Positions 40,655-51,869 of a stretch of 58,398 bases of DNA are shown here, in pieces. How positions within the stretch are numbered: position 1 is the first letter of the stretch; every line of letters starts with the position of its first letter. A program made the position numbers and the translations under genes. The notes below the pieces were generated by a model. The model was not told the DNA's origin. It searched no databases and was given only the letters and a program-made list of their open reading frames with translations. Origin of the DNA: an uncultured Mycoplasmataceae bacterium (GTDB lineage: Bacteria > Bacillota_I > Bacilli_A > Mycoplasmatales > Mycoplasmoidaceae); NCBI GenBank assembly GCA_949282725.1, contig CASDPP010000005.1, positions 1 to 58,398 of the forward strand. Direction: 5' to 3'.

Positions 40655-41452
40655 ATGGCAAGAAAAATTAATCCGAATGGTTTAAGATATGGAATAAATA
40701 AAAATTGAAATTCAAGATGAATCGCTGCTGACAACAAACAAACAGCTCTTTGAATTGTTCAAGATGAAAAAATTAGAAAATATTTATTAAAAACTTATAA
40801 CACTGCACAAATCGCAAATGTTGAAATTGAAAGAACAGCTAAAAGTATTACTGTATTTATTTATTGTAGTCAACCAGGAATAATTTTAGGAAAAGAAGAA
40901 ACAAATATTCCAATTGTTAAATTAGCAATTAATAAAATTGTTGGTAGAAAAACAAATGTTATTATTAACGTAATTGCTCATGAAAATTCATCATTAAGCG
41001 CAAGAATTATTGCTCGAGAAATTGCAGATGCAATTGAAAACCGTGTTTCATTTAGAAATGCTCAAAAAATGGCTATTTCAAAAGTTATGAGTAGTGGAGC
41101 TATTGGTGTTAAAACATCTGTTGCCGGAAGATTAGCGGGAGCTGAAATGGCTCGTACTGAAGGATATTCAAAAGGAATTATTCCATTAACAACATTAAGA
41201 GCTGATATTGATTTTGCAATTGAAGAAGCACATACTACTTATGGAATTATTGGTGTTAAGGTATGAATTAATAGAGGTTTAATCTTTAAAAAAGGTTTAA
41301 ATAATTCTGTTTTACCTAGACCTAAATTTGAATCAAAAGGTTTTGCATTTCAAAACAAAAAAAGAAATGAAAACAAATTCCACAAACCAGCACCAACAGA
41401 ACAAAATCAATCTAATGTAGCTAAAACTACTAATGAGAAAGGAGAAAAATAA
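40655..41452 (+). CDS. rpsC: 30S ribosomal protein S3
   Basis: 265 aa, with a basic Asn/Gln-rich tail. N-terminus [23 protein letters not shown] domain with [12 protein letters not shown], and C-terminal [21 protein letters not shown]. The KH GxxG loop is normally GKKG; here it reads GKEE. S3 forms the mRNA entry channel. Many TGA Trp codons. Confidence 0.96.
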
Positions 41453-41454
41453 TT

Positions 41455-41877
41455 ATGATGCAACCAAAAAGAGTTAAATATCGTAAACCACATCGAACTA
41501 GATACGATGGAAAAGCAAAAGGAAACAAATATGTTGCTTTTGGAGAATATGGTTTATTAGCAGAATCAGGAAACTGAGTAAGTGATAAACAAATTGAAGC
41601 AGCACGTGTTGTGATTTCTAAACATTTAGGAAAAACAGGAAAAATGTGAATTAGAATTTTCCCACAATTATCATTAACTAAAAAACCATTAGAAGTACGT
41701 ATGGGTTCAGGAAAAGGTAACCCAGAAAAATGAGTTGCAGTAGTTAAAAAAGGAACAGTAATGTTTGAAATGGCTGGTGTAAGTGAAGAAATTATGAAAA
41801 CAGCTTTAAGAAAAGCAGGAAATAAACTAAACGTTTTAACAAAAGTAGTTAAGAAAGGAGAATTAAAACATGATTAA
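41455..41877 (+). CDS. rplP: 50S ribosomal protein L16
   Basis: 140 aa; four TGA Trp codons. [60 protein letters not shown] and [20 protein letters not shown]16 organises the A-site region. Two consecutive ATGs (41455, 41458) are possible starts. Overlaps rpmC by 8 nt. Confidence 0.96.
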
Positions 41878-42301
41878 GGAATTACAAAAGAAAACAAATG
41901 AACAAATTGGCGAAATCATTGTAAAACTAAAATTACAATTACTTGAGTCACGTTTTAAATTTGCAGTAGGAGAAATTGAAAAAACTCATAAAATTAGAGA
42001 AATTAGAAAAACAATTGCTCAAGCTTTGACAGTTTTAAATTCTCGAAAAGTAGATATTACTTTTGGTAAACACGGTGTAACTTTATATGACCGTAAAAAT
42101 AACACAGTAAAATCAATAACTGATCAAATTGCTGGTATTGAAAATATTCAAGAAACAGCAAAAACTAATAAAAAACACGAAACAAAAAAACAAGTAGCTT
42201 CAAAACCAGAAACAAAAACAATTAGTAAAGAAATACCAGTTAAAAAAGTAACAAATGTTAATAAAACACAAAAAATTAGAAAGACCGCAGGAGGAAAATA
42301 G
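41870..42301 (+). CDS. rpmC: 50S ribosomal protein L29 with long C-terminal extension
   Basis: 143 aa, about double the normal 60-70. The first 65 residues are L29 ([40 protein letters not shown] with the helical hairpin). The remaining about 75 residues are Lys/Thr/Glu-rich ([20 protein letters not shown]) and of low complexity, probably disordered and reaching out near the tunnel exit. No stop or frame break separates the parts. Overlaps rplP by 8 nt. Confidence 0.93.
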   Translation: MIKELQKKTNEQIGEIIVKLKLQLLESRFKFAVGEIEKTHKIREIRKTIAQALTVLNSRKVDITFGKHGVTLYDRKNNTVKSITDQIAGIENIQETAKTNKKHETKKQVASKPETKTISKEIPVKKVTNVNKTQKIRKTAGGK

Positions 42302-42304
42302 TAT

Positions 42305-42559
42305 ATGGAAAGAAATCGTCGTAAAGTATTTAATGGATATGTAGTTTCTACAAAAATGAACAAAACAATTGTTGTTAATGTAGAAAGAAAATTCTTACAC
42401 CCTTTATATAAAAAACAAGTAGTTTCACATAAAAAATATCATGTACATGATGAAAAAAATGAAGCTAAAGTAGGAGATTTTGTAAGAATTCAAGAAACAA
42501 GACCACTTAGTAGAACTAAATTTTATCGTTTACAAAAAATTATAACAAAAGCAAAATAG
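42305..42559 (+). CDS. rpsQ: 30S ribosomal protein S17
   Basis: 84 aa. [60 protein letters not shown] and [12 protein letters not shown] form the standard OB-fold protein that binds the 5' domain of 16S rRNA. Preceded by AGGAGG in the end of rpmC. Confidence 0.96.
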   Translation: MERNRRKVFNGYVVSTKMNKTIVVNVERKFLHPLYKKQVVSHKKYHVHDEKNEAKVGDFVRIQETRPLSRTKFYRLQKIITKAK

Positions 42560-42568
42560 GAGGTAATT

Positions 42569-42937
42569 ATGATTCAATTTATGACAAGAATGAACGTTGC
42601 AGATAATACAGGAGCAAGAGAAGTAGGAGTTATTAAAGTTTTAGGTAACTCTAGACAAAGATATGCTAACATCGGAGATATTGTTAAAGTATCTGTGAAA
42701 GATGCTATTCCAAATGGTCAAGTAAAAAAAGGACAAATGTTTTTAGCTGTTATTGTAAGAACTAAAAAAGGTTTAAAAAGAGATACAGGAACAAAAATTT
42801 GTTTTGATGATAACGCTTGTGTATTAATTAAGGAAGATAAAACACCAAGAGGAACAAGAATTTTTGGTCCAGTTGCAAGAGAATTAAGAGATAAAGGATT
42901 TATTAAAATTATCTCTCTTGCACCAGAGGTGTTATAG
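42569..42937 (+). CDS. rplN: 50S ribosomal protein L14
   Basis: 122 aa, exact usual length. [40 protein letters not shown] and [20 protein letters not shown]. Located at the 30S-50S interface. GGAGG Shine-Dalgarno. Confidence 0.98.
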   Translation: MIQFMTRMNVADNTGAREVGVIKVLGNSRQRYANIGDIVKVSVKDAIPNGQVKKGQMFLAVIVRTKKGLKRDTGTKICFDDNACVLIKEDKTPRGTRIFGPVARELRDKGFIKIISLAPEVL

Positions 42938-42951
42938 AATTTGGAGGAAAT

Positions 42952-43275
42952 ATGAATAGAATTAAAAAAGGCGATAAAGTAAGAATCATATCAGGAAAAA
43001 ATCTAAATAAAGAAGGAACAGTATTAAAAGTGTTTCCTAAATTAAACAAAGCTATTGTTGAAGGACAAAATATTGTTAAAGTTCACAAAAAAGCTGATGC
43101 TAATGGTGAAAATGGTGGAATTAAAACTAAAGAAGCACCAATTCATTTATCTAAATTAGCATTAATTGCCCCTAAAGCAGCTAGAGGGATTTCAAAAATA
43201 ACTTATATAAAAACAAAAGAAAACAAAAAAATTAGAATATCAAAAAAAGACAAAAAAGAAATTGGAGGTAAATAA
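42952..43275 (+). CDS. rplX: 50S ribosomal protein L24
   Basis: 107 aa. KOW motif [20 protein letters not shown], then [20 protein letters not shown] and [16 protein letters not shown]. Assembly initiator of the 50S subunit. GGAGGAA Shine-Dalgarno. Confidence 0.97.
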   Translation: MNRIKKGDKVRIISGKNLNKEGTVLKVFPKLNKAIVEGQNIVKVHKKADANGENGGIKTKEAPIHLSKLALIAPKAARGISKITYIKTKENKKIRISKKDKKEIGGK

Positions 43276-43277
43276 TT

Positions 43278-43829
43278 ATGGAAAATTTAGTACAAAAATA
43301 TCGTAAATTAACTCAAGAAAAATTAATGGCTGAATATAATTACAAGTCAGTTATGCAAGTTCCTAAACTTGAAAAAATTGTAATTAATTCAGGTGTAGGA
43401 GATGCTACTAATGATCCAAAACTTTTAGAAGCTGTGTATAAAGAATTAGAATTAATTACGGGTCAAAAACCAATTTTAACAAAATCTAAAAAAGCTATTG
43501 CTACCTTCAAACTACGTGAAAATCAAAACATTGGTGCTAAAGTTACATTAAGAGGAAATATTATGTATAACTTTTTAGAAAATCTAATTAATATTGCTAT
43601 TCCAAGAATTCGTGATTTTAAAGGTTTAAATCCTAATTCATTTGATGGACAAGGAAACTACACAATGGGAATTAAAGAACAAATCATCTTCACAGAAATA
43701 AATTATGATGATATTAAAAAAATTAGAGGTTTTGATATTACTTTTGTTACATCTACTAAAAAAGACCAAGAAGCATTATCATTGCTCTTGGCATTGGGAT
43801 TACCAATAATAAAGAAAGGAAAAAAATAA
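43278..43829 (+). CDS. rplE: 50S ribosomal protein L5
   Basis: 183 aa. [56 protein letters not shown] and [20 protein letters not shown] are standard. Binds 5S rRNA in the central protuberance. Starts 2 nt after rplX. Confidence 0.98.
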   Translation: MENLVQKYRKLTQEKLMAEYNYKSVMQVPKLEKIVINSGVGDATNDPKLLEAVYKELELITGQKPILTKSKKAIATFKLRENQNIGAKVTLRGNIMYNFLENLINIAIPRIRDFKGLNPNSFDGQGNYTMGIKEQIIFTEINYDDIKKIRGFDITFVTSTKKDQEALSLLLALGLPIIKKGKK

Positions 43830-43832
43830 TAT

Positions 43833-44018
43833 ATGGCAAAAAAATCATTAATTAACAAACAACAAAAATATCAAAAATATTCAACACGTAAATACACTAG
43901 ATGTGTAAGATGTGGTAGAGTACACGCAGTTTATAAAAAATTTGGTTTATGTAGAATTTGTCTACGTGAACTAGCTCATAAAGGGCAAATACCAGGAGTG
44001 AAAAAAGCTAGTTGATAG
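43833..44018 (+). CDS. rpsN: 30S ribosomal protein S14, zinc-binding type
   Basis: 61 aa. Four Cys zinc knuckle [20 protein letters not shown] and [20 protein letters not shown]; the penultimate codon is TGA (Trp), giving the usual KKASW ending. The short Zn form is typical of Gram-positive relatives. Confidence 0.97.
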
Positions 44019-44027
44019 GAGGAAATT

Positions 44028-44429
44028 ATGTATATTGATCCAATTGCAGATTTAATAGTTAAAATTAAAAATGCTCATAGAGCAAAACTACAAGAAATAA
44101 GCATTGTAACAAGTAATATTACAAACGCTATTTTAAACGTGTTGAAAAAAGAAGGTTATATTAATTCATATAACATTGTTAATGCAGGAAAGAAAAATAA
44201 AAAAAGAGTTACAATTGTTACTCTTAAATATAAAAACTCAATGCCATGTATTAATGGAATTAAACAAATTTCTAAACCAGGTTTAAGAATTTATCAAGAA
44301 TCTAAAAAATTACCAAAAGTATTAAATGGTTTAGGAATTGCAATTGTTTCTACTAATATGGGAATCATTACTGATAAAGAAGCAAGAACAAATAATGTGG
44401 GCGGCGAAGTAATCGCTTATGTATGATAA
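44028..44429 (+). CDS. rpsH: 30S ribosomal protein S8
   Basis: 133 aa. DPIADLIVKIKNAHRAKLQE, LKYKNSMPCINGIKQISKPG, GLRIYQESKKLPKVLNGLGI and TNMGIITDKEARTNNVGGEV; ends AYVW with TGA as Trp. Central-domain 16S rRNA binder and, in E. coli, repressor of the spc operon. GGAGGAAA Shine-Dalgarno. Confidence 0.97.
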
Positions 44430-44441
44430 AGGAGAAATAGT

Positions 44442-44993
44442 ATGTCAAGAAAAGGTAATAAATTATTAAATATTCCACAAGGTGTAAATATTACAATTGA
44501 ACCAAATAATGTTAAAATTTCTGGTGCATCAGGTTCTTTAAATGTTCCTTATCCATCAAACATTATTAAAGTTGAACAAGTAGAAAATAATATTAAAGTT
44601 AGTCGTTTAAATGATGAAAAACAATCAAGAATGTTTCATGGTACAATAAACTCTAACATTCATAATGCTATTGTTGGAATTGAAAAAGGATATGAAAAGA
44701 AATTAAAAATTGTAGGTGTAGGTTATCGTGCTAATGTTTCAGGTAATAAATTAAACTTATCAATTGGTTTTTCCCACCCGATAGTGTTTGATATTCCTAC
44801 TGGATTAAAAGTAACATGTCCTTCCGTTAATGAAATAACAATCCAAGGAATTGATAAAATTTTAGTAGGTGAATTTGCTGCTAACATTAGATCAAAAAGA
44901 AAACCTGAACCATATAATGGTAAAGGAATTATGTATCATGATGAACAAATTATTAGAAAAGTTGGTAAAACAGCTGAAGGGGCTAAAAAATAA
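44442..44993 (+). CDS. rplF: 50S ribosomal protein L6
   Basis: 183 aa. LLNIPQGVNITIEPNNVKIS, GYEKKLKIVGVGYRANVSGN, IQGIDKILVGEFAANIRSKR and KPEPYNGKGIMYHDEQIIRK. Standard two-domain L6. Confidence 0.97.
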   Translation: MSRKGNKLLNIPQGVNITIEPNNVKISGASGSLNVPYPSNIIKVEQVENNIKVSRLNDEKQSRMFHGTINSNIHNAIVGIEKGYEKKLKIVGVGYRANVSGNKLNLSIGFSHPIVFDIPTGLKVTCPSVNEITIQGIDKILVGEFAANIRSKRKPEPYNGKGIMYHDEQIIRKVGKTAEGAKK

Positions 44994-45011
44994 TTGTAAA
45001 GGAGAAAAAAT

Positions 45012-45371
45012 ATGAAAAAAATTAATATTGATCGTAAATCTAAAAGACAAATTAGACATAAAAGAATTACTAATAAATTAAAAAAATTTGATAACAAATT
45101 ACCAAGATTAGTTGTAACAAAAACTAATGCTAACATTTTTTGTCAAATTATTGATGATCAATCAGGAAAAACATTAGTAAGTTCTTCAACATTACAATTA
45201 AAATTGAATTCTAAAAACAAAGAATCAGCAATTAAAGTAGGAGCTGATATAGCTAAAAAAGCAATTGCAAAAGAAATTCATCACGTAGTATTTGATCGTG
45301 GTGGAAATAAATATCACGGAAAAATTAAATTATTAGCTGATGAAGCTAGAAAAGAAGGGTTAAAATTTTAG
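45012..45371 (+). CDS. rplR: 50S ribosomal protein L18
   Basis: 119 aa. RKSKRQIRHKRITNKLKKFD, LPRLVVTKTNANIFCQIIDD, AIKVGADIAKKAIAKEIHHV and VFDRGGNKYHGKIKLLADEA. 5S rRNA-binding. GGAGAAA Shine-Dalgarno. Confidence 0.97.
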   Translation: MKKINIDRKSKRQIRHKRITNKLKKFDNKLPRLVVTKTNANIFCQIIDDQSGKTLVSSSTLQLKLNSKNKESAIKVGADIAKKAIAKEIHHVVFDRGGNKYHGKIKLLADEARKEGLKF

Positions 45372-45381
45372 GAGGTAAATA

Positions 45382-46008
45382 ATGGAACAAAAACAACAAA
45401 AAGAAGTAGTAGTTACTGTATCAAAACCAGTAGAAGAAAAAAAAGAAAACTTGAAACAAGATGATAGATTAACATCTAAAAAAAGCGTTAGAGGATTTAA
45501 CAAAAAAGGTAAAAAAGGACCTAAAAATTTTCTTGTTGGGTACGAAGAAAAAGTTGTTAATATTAAAAGAATTTCAAAAACCACTAAAGGTGGTAGAAGA
45601 ATGCGTTTTAGTGCATTAGTAGTTATTGGTAACAAAAAAGGTTCAGTTGGGTTTGGATTAGGAAAAGCAACAGAAGTTCCAAATGCAATTAAAAAAGCAT
45701 TAAAAAATGCAAGAAACAATTTAAACTATGTTATCTTCAATAAAAAAGGCACTATCTATCATGAAGTAATTGGTAGAAGCGCAGCATCTAAAGTTTTAAT
45801 TAAACCTTCTCGTCCTGGTACAGGTATTGTTGCTGGCGGTGCTATTCGTGCAGTTATTGAACTTGCAGGAATTAAAGATATTTATACAAAGAACTTAGGT
45901 TCTAACACTAAAGCTAATATGGTTCAAGCAACAATTAATGGTTTATTACAACAAAAAAATCCTGCAGCAATTGCAAGATTAAGAGATAAAGACTTAAAGA
46001 GTTTATAG
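45382..46008 (+). CDS. rpsE: 30S ribosomal protein S5
   Basis: 208 aa, with a charged N-terminal extension of about 50 residues. Core: [60 protein letters not shown] and [21 protein letters not shown]5 helps form the mRNA entry site. The next gene is rplO; no rpmD lies between. Confidence 0.97.
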   Translation: MEQKQQKEVVVTVSKPVEEKKENLKQDDRLTSKKSVRGFNKKGKKGPKNFLVGYEEKVVNIKRISKTTKGGRRMRFSALVVIGNKKGSVGFGLGKATEVPNAIKKALKNARNNLNYVIFNKKGTIYHEVIGRSAASKVLIKPSRPGTGIVAGGAIRAVIELAGIKDIYTKNLGSNTKANMVQATINGLLQQKNPAAIARLRDKDLKSL

Positions 46009-46025
46009 TATAATAAGAGGAAGTT

Positions 46026-46478
46026 ATGAAATTAAACACACTTACATATAAAAAAGGTTCTAGAAACCATAAAAGAAAAACTTATGGGAGAGGTTTTGGT
46101 TCAGGAATTGGTAAAACATCAGGAAAAGGTACAAAAGGACAAAAAGCTCGTAAATCAGGTAAAGTAAGATTAGGGTTCGAAGGTGGACAAACACCTTTAT
46201 ATCGTAAAATACCTAAAGTAGGATTTAATAATTACAATTTTTCTAATGATTATCAAGTTATTACATTAAGTCAAATTGTGAAATCTAACATTACAGATTT
46301 TTCATTAGAATCACTAAAACAATATAAGTTAATTAAAGATGTAAAAAAACCAATTAAATTAATAGGTGGAAGTAAAGATTTAAAATTAACAAAGCCTGTT
46401 AAAATTACGGTAAATAAAGCATCTAAATCAATTATTGATATTGTTAAAAACGCTGGCGGCGAAGTAATTATTAAATAA
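46026..46478 (+). CDS. rplO: 50S ribosomal protein L15
   Basis: 150 aa. [40 protein letters not shown] and [20 protein letters not shown]. Follows rpsE directly (17 nt). Confidence 0.97.
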   Translation: MKLNTLTYKKGSRNHKRKTYGRGFGSGIGKTSGKGTKGQKARKSGKVRLGFEGGQTPLYRKIPKVGFNNYNFSNDYQVITLSQIVKSNITDFSLESLKQYKLIKDVKKPIKLIGGSKDLKLTKPVKITVNKASKSIIDIVKNAGGEVIIK

Positions 46479-46483
46479 GATTC

Positions 46484-47881
46484 ATGGAAAAAAAAACGAA
46501 CAAATCTTGAAAAAAAACAGCTAAAGAAATAGTAACAAATAAAGATGTTATTTTTTCTATTTTTATTACTTTATCATTATTAATATTTTTTCATATTTGT
46601 TCATCAATAACAATTCCAGGGATTAGTTTACCAGCTGGATACTCAACTCAAGGAAATTCATTTGTTTCTATTATGAATTTGCTTGCTGGTGGTGGGTTAA
46701 GCAAGTTATCATTATTTGCTATGGGGGTAAGCCCATACATTACTGCTCAAATTATTGTCCAACTGTTATCTAGTGATTTAATTCCTCCTTTGTCTAAATT
46801 AGCAAAAACTGGAGAAAGAGGAAAAAGAAAATTAGAAATCTTAACAAGATTTTTAACTATTCCTTTTTGTTTAATTCAAGGTTATGCAATACTTTCAAGT
46901 ATTTTATCTAACCATTCATCAGAATCAGGATCAATTTCTATTTTCGGTAAAGATTCTTTAAATGCATTAAATGCCGGAGAAATAATGTCAATTTTACTAA
47001 TTTTCTTAGGGGGTACATTTGTATGTATTTTTTTAGGAGATATTATTACTAAAAGAGGTGTTGGTAATGGTATTACATTATTAATCTTATCAGGTATTGT
47101 AGGATCAATTATTCCTGATTTTAGATTTGCATTTAATACTATTGGTTCAAAAATTAATCCTGATTCTAATGCTTATAATTTAGTTGTTGGATTAACATTT
47201 TTAGCATATATTTTGTTTTACATTATTTTATTTATTTCAATTATTTTTGTGAACGCAGCTGTTAGAAAAATCCCTGTTCAACAAACAGGACAAGGTTTTA
47301 CACAAAAAGTGGATGAACTTTCATTTTTACCAATTAAATTGAATCCATCAGGAGTTGTACCAGTTATTTTTTCATCTTCATTGATTACTATTCCAGCAAC
47401 TATTGCTCAATTTTTACCAGAAGGATCAGCTAAATGATCAATTCAACAAGTGTTTTCATTATCTTCATGATGAGGATTAGTAATTTATGCGTTCTTTATT
47501 ATTTTTTTCTCTTTCTTTTATTCTTATGTTCAAATTAATCCTGAACAAATGGCAGAAAATTTTGAAAAATCAAATAAATTTATTCCCGGAATCAAAAACG
47601 GTGAAGATACTGAAAAACATATTTCTAAAATATTATGAAGAGTTAATTGAATTGGTGCGCCATTTTTAGCTCTTGTAGCAGTTGCCCCTTATGCTTTGTC
47701 AATAATTACAGGGATATCAATGGGTGTTTCACTTGGAGGAACAAGTATTATAATTATTGTTTCAGGAGCAATTGAATTATGATATTCAATTAAATCAGCT
47801 TCAACAACAAGTGGGTATAACATTTCAAAAAACAAAATTAAGAATGCAAACAAAAATAATGATACAATAGGATTATGATAG
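46484..47881 (+). CDS. secY: Preprotein translocase subunit SecY
   Basis: 465 aa, ten membrane helices, TGA Trp codons near both ends; the final sense codon is TGA. Plug/lateral gate region [47 protein letters not shown], the cytoplasmic loop [18 protein letters not shown] and [20 protein letters not shown]. It forms the Sec channel with SecE. Overlaps adk by 7 nt. Confidence 0.97.
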
Positions 47882-48510
47882 TTATTTTATTAGGAGCTCC
47901 TGGCAGCGGGAAAGGAACACTAGCAAACATTTTAAAGAAAGACAATTACATTCATTTATCAACAGGTGATATGTTTCGTGAAGCGATTTCACAAAAAACG
48001 CCAATTGGAATAAAAATAAAAGATATTATTTCTTCAGGTAGTTTAGTAAATGATGAACTTACTAATCAGTTAGTTGGTTCTTATATTAAAAATCATAGTT
48101 CTGAAAAAATTTTATTAGATGGTTATCCAAGAACAATTAATCAAGCACAATATCTAGAAGACAACTTCAAAAATATCACAAAAAAAGTACTTTTATTAGA
48201 TGTTGCTGAGGATATTGCAACAAAGAGAATTATTGGAAGAAGAATGTGTCCTAAATGTGGCGCAAATTATAACATTTATTTTAATCCACCAATTGTTTCA
48301 AATAAATGTAATTTTGATAAAGAAACATTGATTCAAAGAAAAGATGATAATTTAGAATCAATTAAAAATCGATTTAGTGTTTTTGAATCACAAACTAGTC
48401 CATTAATTGATTTTTACAAACAAAAAAACATTATGTTGACAATTGATTCAAATGTAAGTTTGAACAATGAACAATCATTAAATAAAATCAAAGAATTTTT
48501 AAATAAATAA
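47875..48510 (+). CDS. adk: Adenylate kinase
   Basis: 211 aa. P-loop [48 protein letters not shown], and a zinc-type LID with CPKCGANY and CNFD (C-x2-C-x16-C-x2-D). Balances AMP/ATP/ADP. The secY-adk-map order is classical. Overlaps secY by 7 nt. Confidence 0.97.
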   Translation: MIVILLGAPGSGKGTLANILKKDNYIHLSTGDMFREAISQKTPIGIKIKDIISSGSLVNDELTNQLVGSYIKNHSSEKILLDGYPRTINQAQYLEDNFKNITKKVLLLDVAEDIATKRIIGRRMCPKCGANYNIYFNPPIVSNKCNFDKETLIQRKDDNLESIKNRFSVFESQTSPLIDFYKQKNIMLTIDSNVSLNNEQSLNKIKEFLNK

Positions 48511-48514
48511 TTTC

Positions 48515-49267
48515 ATGTCAATATATTTAAAATCAGAAAAAGAAATTATCAAAATTAAAAAATCTTGTGCAATTTGAAAAAAAGTAAGAGAAACATTAAT
48601 TAAAAATACTAAACCAAATGTTTCTTTAAAATTTTTAGATAATTTAGCAAACGAAGTAATCACAAAAAATAATGCGACGGCATCATTTCATAATTATCAA
48701 GGATTTCCTGGTTATATTTGTATTTCAGTAAATCAAGAATTAATTCATGGAATTGCCTCAGATTATCGATTAAAAAAAAATGATTTAGTTACTTTTGATG
48801 TGGGCGTTACTTATGATGGTTATTATTGTGATGCTGCTTTTAGCGTAATAGTTGAACCATCAAATAATGAAGAAGCAATTAAAATTAATGAAGCAACTAA
48901 AAAAGCATTAGATGAAGCAATTAAAATAATTAAACCCGGAATAACAGTTAATGATATAGCTAAAAAAATTTATCAAGTTGCTAATGAAACAGGTTATCAA
49001 GTTGTGAAAGATTTTGCAGGACATGGATGCGGTAATCATTTGCATGAAGATCCATTAATTTTTAATTATCCTACTTCTAAAGGAAATGCAAAATTAATTA
49101 AAGATATGATCATTTGTATTGAGCCAATGTTTATGACAGAAAGTGATCAATACATAATAGATTCAAAGAATCAATGAACAGTTAGTTCAGCAAACAAAAA
49201 ATTAACTTGTCATTGAGAACATATGGTCTTAATTACTTCTGATGGATGTGAAGTTTTAACTAAATAA
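48515..49267 (+). CDS. map: Methionine aminopeptidase, type I
   Basis: 250 aa, four TGA Trp codons. Metal ligands are seen: Asp in LVTFDVGVTYDGYYCDAAFS (two Asp), His in VVKDFAGHGCGNHLHEDP, Glu in IICIEPMFM and the final Glu in TCHWEHMVLI. It removes initiator Met from nascent proteins. Starts 4 nt after adk. Confidence 0.96.
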
Positions 49268-49352
49268 TTTGATTTTTTTTAAAAAATATATAAAATATAT
49301 ATATAATTAAATAAAAAATATAGTATATTAGAAAGGAACAAAAACTAAATTA

Positions 49353-49568
49353 ATGGCAAATAACGATTCAATAAAAGTAAATGGGACAGTAAAAGAGGTA
49401 TTAAACAATAGTACTTATCGAGTTTTATTAGAAACAGGAGCTGAAACATTAGCAAGTTTATCTGGAAAAATGAGACTAAGAAGAATTCAAATTTTACAAG
49501 GAGATAAAGTAGAAGTAGAATTTAGCCCATACGACTTAACAAGAGGAAGAATTGTATATCGTCATTAA
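49353..49568 (+). CDS. infA: Translation initiation factor IF-1
   Basis: 71 aa OB fold: [40 protein letters not shown] and [14 protein letters not shown]. The 85-nt gap after map is made of AT repeats with several TATAAT-like sequences plus a Shine-Dalgarno GAAAGGA (49331-49337) unusually far (15 nt) from the ATG, so a second promoter for the infA-rpmJ-rpsM-rpsK-rpoA-rplQ part is possible. Confidence 0.96.
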   Translation: MANNDSIKVNGTVKEVLNNSTYRVLLETGAETLASLSGKMRLRRIQILQGDKVEVEFSPYDLTRGRIVYRH

Positions 49569-49576
49569 AAATAAAT

Positions 49577-49690
49577 ATGAAAGTTAGAGCATCAATAAAA
49601 CCAATTTGTAAAGATTGTAAAATTATTAAAAGAAACGGACGTGTAATGGTTATTTGCAAAAACCCTAAACATAAACAAAGACAAGGATAA
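49577..49690 (+). CDS. rpmJ: 50S ribosomal protein L36
   Basis: 37 aa: [20 protein letters not shown] followed by [17 protein letters not shown], with the C-C-C-H zinc site intact. Eight nt after infA, 2 nt before rpsM. Confidence 0.97.
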   Translation: MKVRASIKPICKDCKIIKRNGRVMVICKNPKHKQRQG

Positions 49691-49692
49691 TT

Positions 49693-50067
49693 ATGGCAAG
49701 AATTTTAGGTGTAGATATTCCAAATAATAAAAAAGTTCCTTATTCATTATCTTATATTTATGGTATTGGTATTTCTTTAGGAAAGAAAATTTGTAAAGAA
49801 GCAAACATTGATCCAGAAAAAAGAATTAGTGAATTAGATGAAAGAGAATTAGCAGCAATCAGAGAAGTAGCTATTAAATTAACAATTGAAGGTGATCTTC
49901 GAAGAATTGAAGCAATGAACATTAAAAGATTAATGGAAATTGGTAGTTATCGAGGATTAAGACATCGTAGAGGTCTACCAACAAGAGGACAAAGAACAAA
50001 AACTAATGCAAGAACAAGAAAAGGTCCAAGAAAAACAATTGCAAACAAAAAAGTGGAAACAAAATAA
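49693..50067 (+). CDS. rpsM: 30S ribosomal protein S13
   Basis: 124 aa. [40 protein letters not shown], and the tail [20 protein letters not shown]. Contacts the P-site tRNA and 50S bridge B1. Confidence 0.97.
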   Translation: MARILGVDIPNNKKVPYSLSYIYGIGISLGKKICKEANIDPEKRISELDERELAAIREVAIKLTIEGDLRRIEAMNIKRLMEIGSYRGLRHRRGLPTRGQRTKTNARTRKGPRKTIANKKVETK

Positions 50068-50076
50068 TAAATTAAT

Positions 50077-50490
50077 ATGGCAACAGCAAAAAAAACAGTT
50101 AAAAAAACAACAACAAAAACAAAATCTAAAAAGAAAAAAAAATTATCTAGTTTGAATGGAAATGTATACATTCATTCAACATCAAATAATACAATTATTT
50201 CAGTAGCAGATGAAAGAGGAAATGTTATTTCTTGAGCTTCAAGTGGATCAATTGGTTATAAAGGATCTAAAAAATCAACACCTTATGCTGCAGGATTAGC
50301 AGCTACAGCAGCTTTAAAAAAAGCAACAGACCTAGGATTAAAATCAGTTAAAATAATAGTTAATGGAATAGGTCAAGGAAAAGATACAGCAATTAGATCA
50401 ATTATTGCAACAGGAATTAATGTTACTGAATTAGAAGATGCTACACCGGTTCCACATAATGGTTGTAAGCCACCAAAAAAACCAAGATAA
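50077..50490 (+). CDS. rpsK: 30S ribosomal protein S11
   Basis: 137 aa with a Lys/Thr-rich N-terminal extension of about 20 residues. Core: [40 protein letters not shown], and the C-terminus [15 protein letters not shown]. One TGA as Trp. Confidence 0.97.
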
Positions 50491-50517
50491 TAAATATAAT
50501 TAATAGAGAGGAGAAAT

Positions 50518-51501
50518 ATGGAAAAGTTTTTAAAATATGAAATTAAACCAACACTAGAAAACAACAACGAAAACCACGTTAAATTTGAAATAGTACCATT
50601 ACAAAAAGGTTTTGGTATTACAATAGGTAATGCTTTAAGAAGAACATTACTTTCAAGTATTCCTGGTTCAGCAATGTTTGCTATTAAAATTCCAAATGTT
50701 ACTCATGAATTTCAAGCATTAAAAGGTATTAAAGAAGATGTTAATCAAATCATTTTAAACTTAAAAAATTTAGTGATTAAAATTAGTGAATCTTCTTATT
50801 CTGATGAAGAATTAGCTTCTTTAAAACTTGAACAATGACCAACATTAAAAATTAATAAATCAGGTGCCGGTGTTGTTAGTGCAAAAGATATTGAAGCTCC
50901 TGCTGGATTTGAAATTTTAAATAAAGATTTATATATTTGTGAAATTACTGATCCTAAAACAACATTTAAACTAGACATCTATGCTACAAGAGGTAGAGGA
51001 TTTAAAACATTTAGTGAAAATAGAGAAATGGTTAATACATTATCAGTAATTGCGACAGATTCAAATTTCTCTCCTATTATTCAAGTAGGTTATTCAGTTG
51101 CTGATCACAAATCTTCTAAAACTGTAACTAATGATGCTTTAACAATTGAAGTTACAACAAACGGATCAATTAATGCAACAGATGCAGTTATTTTAGCAAC
51201 TAAGATATTAGTTGAACATTTAAACCCAATTCTTGATTTAAATGAAACAATTAAACAATTATCAATTGTTAATGAAGAAATTCAACAAAAGAAAGCAAAT
51301 ACATTATCAATTCAAATTGAAGATTTGAACTTATCAGTAAGAAGTTACAATTGTTTAAAAAAATCAGGTATTCAAACAATTGAAGAATTAACTAATTTAA
51401 CTAAAGCAGAAGTTGAAAAAATTAATAATTTAGGTAAAAAATCATTAAGAGAAATTAAAAAACAATTATCTGAATACGGATTGAAATTTAAGGATGAATA
51501 G
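50518..51501 (+). CDS. rpoA: DNA-directed RNA polymerase alpha subunit
   Basis: 327 aa. N-terminal dimerisation domain [20 protein letters not shown] followed by [16 protein letters not shown] and [21 protein letters not shown]-terminal domain [20 protein letters not shown] with the HhH helix that contacts DNA and activators. One TGA as Trp (50836-50838). GAGAGGAGAA Shine-Dalgarno. Confidence 0.97.
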
Positions 51502-51503
51502 TT

Positions 51504-51869
51504 ATGTCATATATTAATAAAGAAGGTAAAACAACAGCGTGAAGAAAAATGATTATTCGTCAACAAGTAAGTGACGTGTTTTCTTATGGTAAAATTACTA
51601 CAACATTAACTAAAGCAAAAGAAACTCAAAAACATGTTGATAAAGTTGTTACTTTAGCTAAACAAAACACACTAGCTTCTAAAAGGGCAATTTTAGCAAT
51701 CATTAAACAAACAAAAGATTGTAGTTTAGATCAATTAATTAAAAAAATCTACGATTATGCTAAATCTCAAGAAACTCGTAAAGGTGGATACACTAGAGTA
51801 TTAAAATTAGGTAAAAGAAGAGGCGATAACACCGAAGAAGCAATTTTAATGCTTGTAAAAGAAAAATAA
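51504..51869 (+). CDS. rplQ: 50S ribosomal protein L17
   Basis: 121 aa, one TGA as Trp. TTAWRKMIIRQQVSDVFSYG, KITTTLTKAKETQKHVDKVV and the end GGYTRVLKLGKRRGDNTEEA. Last gene of the superoperon; it abuts the converging coaD with no spacer. Confidence 0.97.

Noticed and set aside
45360-45719. 119-codon minus-strand open frame
   Set aside because: Antisense to rpsE; no start context or family resemblance.
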